DNA from: Macrolepiota albuminosa
Taxonomy: Eukaryota > Basidiomycota > Agaricomycetes > Agaricales > Agaricaceae
Assembly (NCBI GenBank): GCA_027475525.1
Contig: JAMWFC010000115.1
Span: 496,001 to 560,000 of the forward strand
Length of the DNA: 64,000 nucleotides
Direction: 5' to 3'
Of this stretch, positions 10,929 to 20,149 are shown piece by piece. The number at the start of each line of letters is the position of its first letter. Within the stretch, counting starts at the first letter, position 1. The notes under the pieces are model-generated. The model searched no databases, was not told the origin of the DNA, and saw only the letters and a list, made by a program, of their open reading frames with translations. The position numbers were made by a program, and so were the translations under genes.

Positions 10929-11735
10929 ATTTCGCAGGGACGCGTCAGGACTTTTGTATGTTAGGTCCAGAACAGCAAAACAGCTGACGCCCTGACATCA
11001 CACACACAACCTGTCGACAGGCACAAAGACGAACCCAGCGACCACAAAAGCCGACGAAAAAGCCAGCAGGCGATGTATGTATCACGGCATTAGAGCATGA
11101 CATTAGAACAAGACCTATGAAAACACAAAATTAGGAGTGATAGATAATACAATCACCACCGCTTCTTAGCCATTCGTTCATTCTACTGCTCCATCTATAA
11201 TATTGTATCATGAACAAGTCTTTCTATAATTTAGAGAGCTTTATGGCACCGACTGTAACGCATTATGTATTTACCCAGCATAGAACGAGCCAGTAAAAAT
11301 TTTTGAGCTTAGCAAACAAATTTCCTGCTTCTGGTGGCTGTACATAGATGTGCAATGTGCATCATCCCCATAGGTCCAGATATTCTCTTGCATAGCATAC
11401 CACATGACGTCCACTTTTTGCCTTCGATGACATATTTGGATGCTGTAGGATACCTATCTAAGCCATTGTTTCACCGATACTGATATCAAACCAATTGCTG
11501 TACGGATAATGTGACCCGAGAGCAATCAAGATCATCATGGTTCATCCCCTTCAGCTTATCTGGATCTGGCTCAATGTCCAGGATTCGCTATCTGGCTTGA
11601 CCCTATGTCACGCATCACTAGGGTCCCAGTTGCTAATTCGGAAGTGAACTGCAAGTACCATACAGCTCGCTACAGTAGTATTATGTAGATCGTATAAACG
11701 TCCTCAGGACCCTACAATAGCCAATGACCGGCTGG
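10929..11735. other. Intergenic region
   Basis: Presumed 3' flanks of two converging genes. No further coding or RNA gene was recognised. Confidence 0.5.
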
Positions 11736-12678
11736 CTATTGATTCTTTTTTACCGTTGCGCTCTTCATCGTCTTCACTACCTTTCCCGCCCAATGAGTCC
11801 TGTACGCCCTCAACCCAAAACACACCGCGAGCACCCCAGCAGCGACCGCCCTGGCCTCTAAATCCCGCATCAACGGCACGCCCATCTTCGCGCCCGCCAC
11901 GTGCGGCACGTTCCTCAGCAGGCGCGCACACGTTTCCCTGACTCCATAAAACGCAGGGTGCCCGCTGAGGGTCGCATGCACCGCAGCGACAAGGGCGCCG
12001 GCCCACACGTCCATCGTGCTGAACGGCGTCGGGGCGCGGAGGATCGGGGGCGTCGAGAGTGTCCAGGACGGGGACCACGTAGATAGCGTGGACGCGGTGA
12101 GGCCGCCGCCGGCGGATGCGAGCGCGCCGATGAGGAGGTGTGTGAGGATGGAGGATTTGAGGGGCGCAGCGACGGGCGATGGGGAGGCGGGGGAGAGGTG
12201 GGCGGTGGTGTTTGTGATTGCGCTCGTGCGGACGAGGGCGTCGAGCGGGAAGAGGATGGTGTCGAGGAGGGCGAGGAAGGCGGGGGAGAGGAGGTGTGGT
12301 GATAGGCAGGTGAGGAGCGTGAGGAATAGGTGGGTTGTTAGGTATATCACGTAGGGCGTTGGTGAGTAGAGCATTGGGGGAGGGATGTTGAGCAGCTGGT
12401 GCGTCCAGAGTGTGCCGCCCCATGTCTGTGCGTTGTGTGGGTTTAGACGTGTAGCATGAGCGTTGGTAGATGAAAATGCTGACCATGATGAGGTACCCAA
12501 CGATGTACGTTCCCCAGGGAAGCTTGGCCCCTGTCGACGCTGCGTTGGACTGGTAAATCAGTGATATTCTGGCAGCATGGACCGTCGCTGCAATGGGATA
12601 CGGGAACAACGTAGCATGTACAGGCTGTCCCATGAATTTCATGCCCTGCACAAGCTGTCCCAGGACCACTTGCGCCAT
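11736..12678 (-). CDS. Predicted multi-pass membrane protein, two exons
   Basis: The exons 12678-12484 and 12425-11736 are joined by a 58-bp phase-0 intron (12426-12483, GTCAGC...ACAG) to give 294 residues. Several hydrophobic helices are visible, for example VIYLTTHLFLTLLTCL and a Gly-rich ALASAGGGLTAS segment; the C-terminus is basic (KTMKSATVKK). Two facts support the joined model over the longer frame that runs through the intron: hydrophobicity continues across the splice, and the alternative frame becomes Arg/Pro/His-rich. The GGGL segment loosely recalls TRIC-type channels, but this is too weak to name the family. Confidence 0.65.
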
Positions 12679-12997
12679 TGTGTCGAAGAAAAATGATTCG
12701 GCCAGTCAACGTTCTTACGCATCATTTTCAATACGGGCAGACGTGGAACTTGAAAAAGCTTGTACATCTCACGTGGTGGCTATGCGATGCGATAAATGAT
12801 ATATGGATATAAGATGACTAAAGTACATTGGTGTTTGTGGTATATGCGATGGCTGATAATGATGAGGGGGTTAATGGGTAACCGGTCAAAAAGGCCGTTA
12901 AAGCAGGCCCGGGTGCGGAGGTATACGGGCTCTCAAAGCCTGCGTTTAGTGTATCCGATATTCAAAAAAAAAACAAAATCAATTCCCGTTAGATAAT
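12679..12997. promoter_or_regulatory. Spacer between membrane-protein and dioxygenase genes
   Basis: About 320 bp between two minus-strand genes, expected to hold the terminator of the dioxygenase and the promoter of the membrane protein. No specific site was identified. Confidence 0.35.
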
Positions 12998-14455
12998 TTA
13001 GCCCTTCCACCAGTTATCCAAGTGTGCAGAAGCGTTTATGCCCTGCGAAAAAAAAAAGTCTGAATTCCATGCGCGAAGTCGTAGTAATTGAACGATCCTT
13101 ACCATAGTTATATATCCGATGAGACCTTGAGAGAGAACCCCGCCGAGCAATTCAAGATTAAACACGGGATTGTATTTCCCCTCAGGACCATGCGAATCCT
13201 CAAAGATATTCAAAGAGTCGCGCCAGTTGCGTGTACGCCCGCGTGTCTCGCGGATAGGGTTGAGAATATACGGATGCATCTTTTGGTCCACGATGTGAGC
13301 CTTTCTTTTGATCACATGGAAGGAGGCGGAGAGGACGGACTCACGTTGTCTATCCTGAGATTGATATCGTCATCAAAGAAGAACTGGCCGACGTGTGCGA
13401 GGTGGTCCGATGTGAACGTGCCGTTCGGAAGGGGTTCCCAGTGCGGGAACACCTTGGTGTGGACGTGCGTCGCGCGCCCCGTGTAATACCCCGGGAAAAT
13501 AGCTGCTCACGTGGATTAGAAATTTTTCGTCACGAGGATGAGGGAAAGATAAGTAAATAGGGGGGAAAAACGCAACTGGTGAATTGGACGACGCCGTTCT
13601 GGTCGGTTGGCCAAGCGCCGCGGAGGAACGTCTCGTGGTATTTCGTGCGCGGGAATGCGCTGAGGAGACCGGATCGCTTGCCGCCGACTTGTGGCTCTTC
13701 GTTGACGAGATGCGGAGCGGGATCAGGATGTCCTAGCAGGAAAGACAGACAGTGTCAGAAATGACAACACTTGCCGAAATAACGCGACACTTGGAAACGT
13801 ACCGGCATAGTAGCCTGTAGCGTTCGCCTGCCAAATGTCAACCAGGACATTAGGAAGCGGCTCGCATGTCTCGACGTCAATGACGCCGATATCGAGGAGC
13901 TGTATAAATAAGCATGTTAGACTTTTCTGTGTGAGGTCTCACTCCAAACCGAGAGAATTCGCACCAGGAGCAGCCCGTCTTGGAGTTCGGCGATATTCTG
14001 CCGGATCGGGTGGCCCTCCTTGTGGTAATACGGTCCTTCAGTGACGACGGGCGTAAGCACGCACGAGTTATTCTGTATACGAGTCTCCTCGATCGGGGTG
14101 CACCCCATCAAGCCCTGTTGTTGTTCTTTGCCCGCGGGAAGACCAGTACCAGGCGTATCGTACGTCCCCGAAGCGAAAAGCTCGTCGAAGCCCGGAAGCG
14201 ACGGCCGACCAGCGAGCACTTTGCGTGCCCAGTTGTACTTGCGCGCAGCGGTGTATCTCTCAATCGCAGGTGCACACTGTAAACAAGGATTCAAAGATAT
14301 TAAATTTGTCGCGGAGTCAGCATACGAACGTGGTAAGCAGCGGCCTGCAACGCGCGCTGAATCTCGATTTCCTGCGGTGTCCTGGGTTCATTGTGTGCGG
14401 ACACGGCAGCGAGCAGAAAGAGTAGAGAAACCAGCCAGCGGGTGCATGTAAGCAT
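12998..14455 (-). CDS. Secreted intradiol ring-cleavage dioxygenase
   Basis: Seven exons (14455-14330, 14276-13965, 13899-13803, 13732-13577, 13502-13345, 13279-13103, 13042-12998) give 356 residues with consistent phases. A signal peptide is evident (MLTCTRWLVSLLFLLAAVSA). The non-haem iron ligands of intradiol dioxygenases can be seen: Tyr in TEGPYY, and Tyr, His and His in GYYTGRATHVHT. NWRDSLNIFEDSHGPEGKYN and GGVLSQGLIGYIT near the C-terminus are typical of the extracellular fungal subfamily. The enzyme opens catechol-type rings between the two hydroxyls to give muconates, probably outside the cell during lignin or aromatic breakdown. Exon 6 could instead begin at 13300 (44-bp intron); the 65-bp intron is preferred. 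The donor at 13576 is GTTGCG, a weak site. Confidence 0.92.
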
Positions 14456-14597
14456 TGTGGTGGTATATGAGCTAAAGAGGGGGTGTGTGGACGGTACATG
14501 GGACCATGGGCTTCCATATTTATTTGATCGGGTGGAAAAATAGAAACCTTCACACAAAGAACTGCGGCCGAGGGGAGCGGCTCCGGTACGGCAGCCC

Positions 14598-14685
14598 GCC
14601 ATTGATCCTAAGTTTAGGTTAGGGTTCTAGACTCGAGCTTGGGGTTCGCCCCCCTTGGCTATTGACATGGACTTCAACTTCAACG
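14598..14685 (+). repeat. Copy of the 5' end of the muconate cyclase gene
   Basis: The sequence CCATTGATCCTAAGTTTAGG and, about 60 bp later, ATGGACTTCAACTTCAAC repeat the stretch 26532-26600 just before and at the start codon of the cyclase gene. The spacer between differs in length (extra sequence here). After about six codons the similarity ends. It is a truncated duplicate and cannot encode the enzyme. Confidence 0.75.
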
Positions 14686-14797
14686 GCCCAGTGAGAACTG
14701 GTTCTGGGATTATCTGAAAGTCAATTCCAATTTCTGGCCTGTTCTCGCTCAGGCTGAAATTCTTATGTGAACTCCATTTTGGATGATTCATTGGATC

Positions 14798-14916
14798 AAT
14801 CAATTTAAGTTTGAACATTTGAGCAATCAATTTTGGTTTCTTGAACAATCAATTAAGTTTGAACATTTGAGCAATCAATTTAAGTTTGAACATTTGAGCA
14901 ATCAATTTAAGTTTGG
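14798..14916. repeat. 27-bp tandem repeat, about four units
   Basis: The units share GAACATTTGAGCAATCAATT followed by TAAGTTT. One unit is degenerate (around 14835-14852). The repeat reads as a 9-residue tandem peptide in one frame, but there is no sign of a gene. Confidence 0.8.
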
Positions 14917-14919
14917 CAG

Positions 14920-14963
14920 ATACTATGCCCTACGGTGCAGTCGACAGGCCCCCTCAGTCGACA
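14920..14963 (+). repeat. 44-bp repeat, arm 1 of a distant inverted pair
   Basis: The 44 bp starting ATACTATGCCCTACGG and ending CAGTCGACA occur as an exact reverse complement at 23203-23246. The motif contains two GTCGAC sites. The two arms bracket 8.2 kb that holds a solo LTR and the young Gypsy element. Confidence 0.85.
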
Positions 14964-15061
14964 GGTCACAAATGTCACAGTACCTCTGATTATAGCCGAG
15001 GCCTTCCGTTTCAGGCTCCGCTTCGAGTCGTCAACATCACATCTGTGCACGCTATTACTTT

Positions 15062-15229
15062 ATGTCTTCCAATTCCAACTATTCCCCCACTCCACAGGGC
15101 AAGCGTCGTCACCGCACATTCTCAGATCCTCAGCAAAGTCTTCGAAAACTTGTTCGATCATCAACCAGTCCACCAAGGCCAAGCGCGCTACAAGCTGTGC
15201 AGTGCAATCTTGAGTTCGTCTATGTATGA
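15062..15229 (+). CDS. Short ORF, probable 5' part of a disrupted gene
   Basis: A 55-codon frame begins ATG-TCT-TCC and encodes a Ser/Pro/Arg-rich stretch (KRRHRTFSDPQQSLRKLV). It ends at TGA 15227-15229, just where another frame (15226 onward) starts, so a one-base change may have split one gene. The product is not recognised. Confidence 0.3.
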   Translation: MSSNSNYSPTPQGKRRHRTFSDPQQSLRKLVRSSTSPPRPSALQAVQCNLEFVYV

Positions 15230-16238
15230 TCTTGGATGATGTGCAAGAGGGCCTGTCCTTGGCTCATTCAAAGCTTATTCAAGACTGCAATAATCTCAAG
15301 GTCGCAATCAGGGAAGGTGAAGTTGAACGTGAGGCAATGTCTGTCAGGTTCTGCTGAGTCGGGGGCTTTCCAGGAAAGCAATCGCCCTTACAATGCGGAC
15401 TTGACCCACGGATACTCGGGTGTCTGGAACTCCAGGGCTAGGACTCTGGGGTTCAAGACGGGGACAGGGAAATCCCGGGAGAGGGGACTTAGTCCGGGGG
15501 TTTTTGGGTGATGGGTAACTAGGGGTTTCGGGTGGGGGTCGAGTCGTGAACCGAAGGTTCTAAGACGAGCCCAAGTTAGTAAGTTAAAGTCGCGAAGTGC
15601 GTACCGGTCTTAGAGCATGCGATTATCCAAGTGTGCCAGTCAAGCATGCCAGTCAATGTGTACCAGTCAAATAGAGGGCACGCAGCAATCCAAGTAAAGC
15701 AATGTATGTAATATCAAGACTACTGAATACAACAGGGAACTGTGCTATAAGTACTACGGGACCGGGTCTCAGGGCTCCGGGGTGTCTGGGATGGGTTCCG
15801 GGGGTCATTGAGTAGCGGCAGGGGCTGTATACCGGGATTGCGCGTGTGGGGCGCACGATCAATTGGCGCGGAGGGAGTTGTGATGCGTGATGCATGATGG
15901 CCGGGAACGATTCGCGTGATCTGATTGTTGATTGGGGCTGGTGGCGGCTGATGGCGGTGTCGGTGGTCGTGATGGCGGGGCATGTCTTGTAGGGTCGGAC
16001 GGAGGGTCCCGGAGGATGTTCTGGGGGTGTCCCGGGGTGGGCCCGGAGGGGAGGGGTCGTGACAATGTCAACCAAAATTCTATTACTCAAAGAATGTTTA
16101 TATCGACTTAACCGCCAGCTCATTTGCTTGAGGCAGTTTTCGACTCTAATTGGGAAACAGCTGGTCATGCATGGAAAGCTGCACCAACCTGGGGATGTTG
16201 GGGATGTTACGGACTGGGAAGAGGACTCTGGTATGTAG
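15226..16238 (+). pseudogene. ORF interrupted by a Gypsy solo LTR
   Basis: Joining 15226-15341 to 16070-16238, which removes the LTR and one copy of ATGTC, gives a continuous 94-codon frame (MILDDVQEGLSLAH ... VTDWEEDSGM). It is rich in charged and leucine residues, so a coiled coil is possible. The restored frame shows the LTR landed inside an open frame. It may continue the ORF starting at 15062. No family was recognised. Confidence 0.4.
15342..16064 (-). mobile_element. Gypsy-type solo LTR, family B copy 1, TSD ATGTC
   Basis: A 723-bp block with TGTCA...TGACA ends, flanked by ATGTC on both sides (15337-15341 and 16065-16069). On the minus strand it starts TGTCACGACCCC and ends AGAACCTGACA. 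It is GC-rich and CpG-rich. A decayed relative lies at 43666-44323, where CG positions have become TG or CA. No internal region remains. Confidence 0.92.
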
Positions 16239-16580
16239 TGATTATCTGGACTGTCAAAGATAAGTACTGGGATCAAAATAAGAAGCCATATATTGTTGTT
16301 CAGAGTGCTGATATGGATGATTAAGTGTTGTTTCAGATGACCCGGGAACAGGGGATCCAATGTAAGGCTGAAGGTGACTCTGGTTTTTGTGCAAGGATGT
16401 GCCCAAGTTGTTGGTGGTTCGACGACGTTGATAGGACCCTATACAGGTTAGGCGCATCAACGGCAGGCTCGGCACCGGCTCCGGAAACCTTGCCGCACTT
16501 GTTCCGAACTTAGCGCACGCGTTCTACCCATTTTAAGCCATTTCTGACGGCCGCGCACGGCAAGAAGCAGATCCAATCAA
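16239..16580. other. Flank of the Gypsy element, no gene seen
   Basis: No supportable coding region. Base composition shifts from ordinary to CpG-rich toward 16.5 kb. Confidence 0.4.
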
Positions 16581-17380
16581 TGATAGCGCCGACGGCAGCA
16601 AGAATGACAACTGACAGATGGCATCAGTCACTGACGACAGCGCTTAGCGAGAAGTTTGATGATCTATCAAAAACTGACGGACAGCTTGGCGTTTGACCTT
16701 GGCGTCTGACACCGCTTACCGTCTCGATTTGGCGCCCAACGTCGCTTAGGTGTTCTGACAGACAGAAGGGTGATGGAGTGATGGTTTAGCTTCGCGATCT
16801 GTCGCCTGGCGTCGCTAAGGCTCTTGAATGGACGGTAGGGATCTGAAACCGTTGGAGCTACCCCTTTGAAATTTTCCAGTTTACCGCACTCTGGCGTCAT
16901 TAGCCACTGGCGACGGCGAACTCATTGTAGTATAAAAGTACTTACCGACTTGTACATAAAAAAGATAGCAGACGAATAGACCACAGTTTCCCCCTTACTT
17001 CAGTCTCCCTTACGCTCAAGAGCTCATTTACGCTACGGTCGGCAACGTCAAAACTCATCGGTAGTTACAGACGTTCGCCAACACTCGACATACTCGCGCC
17101 TTGCAACTACGGCAGGCATTATCGACGCTTAGAACCTCGCTAAGCTTATCGTGCTCTTGCCGCTCACCCTTGCCGTGTTCACTTACCGCATTTCCTTAGG
17201 CGCTTTACCTTAGCGCTTACCACTTGCCGACCCCGTTACCGACTTTTACCCTTTTTCACAGACGCGTTCTCTGGGACCTGCCCGGGACTCCTCAACACAC
17301 TTATAGCGCGCCCAACGCACACTCTTGGTTAGGTAACACTTTAGCTACATTTGTTACTGACCAAACTTTGGGCGTCATCA
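16581..17380 (+). mobile_element. 5' LTR of a young Ty3/Gypsy element
   Basis: The proposed LTR is 800 bp, from TGATAGCGCC to GGCGTCATCA; these ends are near inverted repeats (8 of 10 bases). A TATA box (TATAAAAG, 16931-16938) lies inside, and a primer-binding-like TGGAGCCCACCGCGAGG follows 3 bp after the end. The boundaries are inferred from these signals because the 3' LTR falls in or beyond the gap at 22908-23007. The motif TTACCG is repeated in it. Confidence 0.65.
16931..16938 (+). promoter_or_regulatory. TATA box of the Gypsy LTR
   Basis: TATAAAAG, followed 4 bp later by TTACCG, marks the likely U3 promoter of the element. Confidence 0.6.
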
Positions 17381-17383
17381 AAT

Positions 17384-17400
17384 TGGAGCCCACCGCGAGG
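17384..17400 (+). other. Putative primer-binding site
   Basis: TGGAGCCCACCGCGAGG begins with the TGG expected opposite a tRNA CCA end and sits 3 bp after the inferred LTR end. The priming tRNA was not identified. Confidence 0.45.
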
Positions 17401-17760
17401 GATCTCTAGGGCAGAATTCCGCCAGAAACCCGTCTCCAGCGTAGGCGCCGCCTGCTAGACCAGTCGGCAGAAGGCATAGCTCCTTCCCACCCATCAACTC
17501 CACAACCACCTGGTGCCTTACCGGGTCTCTCTCTAGCCCAGGAACTACAGAACGCCACTGTAGACGCTTTTCCTGATCTCTTCCCGCATTCCCTTGATTA
17601 TAGTGCCGACGACCCCTTAGCGTCGCCCTTTACCGTACCGCAGTCAATCACTCCCATTACTCCGCTAACGCCTCTTTCTCAACTCATTTCGCTTACCCCG
17701 TCGCCAATCTCCAGAACTCCTTCCCCACTACCGCTAACCGAACTCGCCAACACGGTCGCC

Positions 17761-18595
17761 ATGGAACAACAAGTCCAGCGCATGCCGCCACGCAACCACT
17801 TCTCGGCACCGAAATGGGACGAGACCAAGCCACGGGAGCTCTCCCAGTATTTCAAGGAGTTGGAGTATTTATTCAGAGACTGTAACATTACCGACCACAC
17901 GCAGATGAAGGAGTACGCGGCAAGATACGTATCATATGACACGGCAGAAACGTGGACAGGTCTTACCGAGTTTGCCGCCTTTGTCCCTGCCGCCCCGCCA
18001 GCTCCAGCTCAAGGCGCTTCGTATGAGGACTGGAAGACGGCAGTGATCCAGCTGTACCCTGGCGCCGAGGAGGCTACCCGATACACGGTAAACGAGTTAC
18101 AGAAACTAGTACAGGAATCTTTCGACAGTGGCACATCGTCGCTTGGCGCATTCTCTACGTATTACCGCGAGTTCCAGAAAATCGCTAGGTGGCTCCTGCA
18201 GAACGGCAAGCTATATATTAACGAGGAGCGTCGCCTATTTCAGCAGGGCATTCCGACTTCACTGTGGACTCGTATTGCCCGTCGCCTAGAGATAGTTCAT
18301 CAGGCTCATCACCCAGACGAGCCCTATAACGTTGCCGACGTCTTTGAAGCCGGTAAATGGGTTCTCAAGGGAACGGACACTGGCGTTGGACTGCAGCGCG
18401 CTAGGACGAGCCCACCGTCTTTGAAGCCGGTAAATGGGTTCTCAAGGGAACGGACACTGGCGTTGGACTGCAGCGCGCTAGGACGAGCCCACCCCTGAGC
18501 GAACTAACGGTATCATTCCCATCCCGCCTCCTGTTGCCGACTTCGTTAAGAAAGAAGAGCTCAATGCTGCTATTACCGCCGCTGTCGCCTCCGCT
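17761..18595 (+). pseudogene. Gypsy gag, frame broken by a 77-bp duplication
   Basis: Starts at an ATG about 380 bp after the LTR. The first 220 codons are a capsid-like gag region (FKELEYLFRDCNITD, YPGAEEATRYTVNELQKLV). The frame runs into the exact 77-bp duplication at 18339-18493 and stops at 18498. Gag clearly continues in another frame (DEPTPERTNGIIPIP, then KKEELNAAITAAVASAM) into the 18596 ORF. Removing 77 bp alone does not restore the frame: one further base shift is needed. So either the copy is defective or the assembly is wrong here. Confidence 0.75.
18339..18493. repeat. Perfect 77-bp tandem duplication inside gag
   Basis: 18340-18416 is repeated exactly at 18417-18493. The period equals those at 1756 and 55183. 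Confidence 0.92.
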
Positions 18596-20149
18596 ATGAC
18601 ACGTATCGAAACTATGATTACCACCAACCTGACTGCTAACCGACCCGCTAACGTACCCGCACCTGGCCCTTGCCACTTCTGTGGGGAAATTGGCCACACC
18701 ATGACTAGAGGACGCTGCGCTACCCTCGAGAATTACGTTCGCCAAGGTAGAATTCGACGGGCTATCGACGGCAAGATAGTCCTCACCACTGGCGCCACCA
18801 TCCCCAACTACCCAGACAAGAAGTCCTTCCAGGAGCGGGTAGATGAATGGCATAGGCGCAACCCAGGACAAATCGTTACCGGCACGCTATCTGGCAACGC
18901 CAACCCCGACCCCGAACAGGCGACCCAACAACAGATGATTCACGAGGTCTTACACTTCGACAGCGTTGGCGACCATCCTACTTTCTCGCGGGAAGAGCGT
19001 ATCGCCAAGCTCCAACAGGAGTTGGATTCGCTTAAGAATCAGGTCTTTGATGGGGTTGAAGTTAAGCAGCCTAAACAACCTCTTAAAGGATACAAGCCAA
19101 TGCCTCCCGCTAGCAAGTTACCGACACCTGCTCCTGCCGCACCTCCTGCCACTGCCCCTGCTCCTGCCTCAGAACCATCGTCGTCCGCTACCGCTCCCGA
19201 ACCGCCTTTGCCGCCTCTCCATCCCTATTCAGGGATTCCCGACCGTTATCACGCTCCCGCACAACGAAACTTTGCCGCTCCCGAGAAACGTCCTGAGGGT
19301 GGCTACCGACCTACTGCGCCAATCTTCGACATCGAAAAATCGAACCACGTTTTTAACCGTATCATGAAAACCGCCGTCACCTTATCCGTTGAAGAACTTT
19401 GTAGTATTGCTCCCGACGTCCGCAACCAGGTCAAAACGGCAGTCACTCCCCGACGACCCTTGGCGACAGCCGTTGCCGAGGTCGAGGATCTCGACGACGC
19501 GCTCCCTGGTTTTTCCGTTACCGTCGACTCTCTGGACACTGAAGACTCTCCTGCCGACACCATCGCTAACGCTACCTCTGTGGATCCAGTGGAGACCTAC
19601 CTTAGGTCGGTAGACCATGGAGAAGACCCCGCAATCCTTACCGTCGCTCAAGAATCGCACGCTATCCGCTCGGTAGCGCTAACCGTAGACAACAAGCACG
19701 AAGTAGAGGCAATCGTGGATAGCGGGTCGCAGATTATTTCTATGGCAGCAGAAGTCGCTAACGATTTGGGTCTCATTTACGACCCTACCGTTATACTAAA
19801 TATGCAGAGCGCTAACGGTACGGTGGACAGATCCCTAGGCCTCGCCAAGAATGTGCCGTGCACCCTTGGCGACATCACGTTTTATCTTCAGATCCACATC
19901 TTACGTTCACCAGCTTACGACCTACTACTTGGCAGACCCTTCGACGTCTTGGCGCGATCAGTCGTCAAGACAGTTACCGACGAGGAAACGACCCTCACAA
20001 TTAGCGACCCCAATTCCGGAATCCGACGAACGGTGCCAACGTTCCCTAGGGGACAACGAAAAGGCGCCCGCGCTAAGCCCCCGGAGTTTACCGACCAGCA
20101 CGCCAACGAGCCTCCCCACCGGTGTTTTCACAAACCATCGAGGAGGTGA
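18596..20149 (+). CDS. Gypsy gag C-terminus and aspartic protease
   Basis: The frame is open from about 18494. It contains a zinc-knuckle-like CHFCGEIGHTMTRGRC (about residues 25-40 of the 18596 ORF), a Pro/Ala-rich linker (about 165-215), and a retropepsin-type protease. The protease shows the catalytic DSGS (EAIVDSGSQIISMAAEVA), and LLLGRPF further on. The stop at 20147-20149 lies inside the overlap with the RT frame (20077-20149), which is in the -1 frame, as is common for Gypsy pol. No canonical heptamer slippery site was found in the overlap. Confidence 0.85.
   Translation: MTRIETMITTNLTANRPANVPAPGPCHFCGEIGHTMTRGRCATLENYVRQGRIRRAIDGKIVLTTGATIPNYPDKKSFQERVDEWHRRNPGQIVTGTLSGNANPDPEQATQQQMIHEVLHFDSVGDHPTFSREERIAKLQQELDSLKNQVFDGVEVKQPKQPLKGYKPMPPASKLPTPAPAAPPATAPAPASEPSSSATAPEPPLPPLHPYSGIPDRYHAPAQRNFAAPEKRPEGGYRPTAPIFDIEKSNHVFNRIMKTAVTLSVEELCSIAPDVRNQVKTAVTPRRPLATAVAEVEDLDDALPGFSVTVDSLDTEDSPADTIANATSVDPVETYLRSVDHGEDPAILTVAQESHAIRSVALTVDNKHEVEAIVDSGSQIISMAAEVANDLGLIYDPTVILNMQSANGTVDRSLGLAKNVPCTLGDITFYLQIHILRSPAYDLLLGRPFDVLARSVVKTVTDEETTLTISDPNSGIRRTVPTFPRGQRKGARAKPPEFTDQHANEPPHRCFHKPSRR

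Noticed and set aside
11704..12678. 324-codon minus-strand ORF
   Set aside because: Reads through the 12426-12483 intron of the membrane protein and becomes Arg/Pro/His-rich; the spliced frame is better.
15653..16360. 235-codon minus-strand ORF
   Set aside because: Lies mostly within the Gypsy solo LTR (15342-16064); Pro/His/Arg-rich composition is typical of GC-rich non-coding DNA.
20077..20149. Canonical -1 slippery heptamer in the gag-pol overlap
   Set aside because: No X-XXY-YYZ sequence is present in the zero frame; the shift mechanism is left open.
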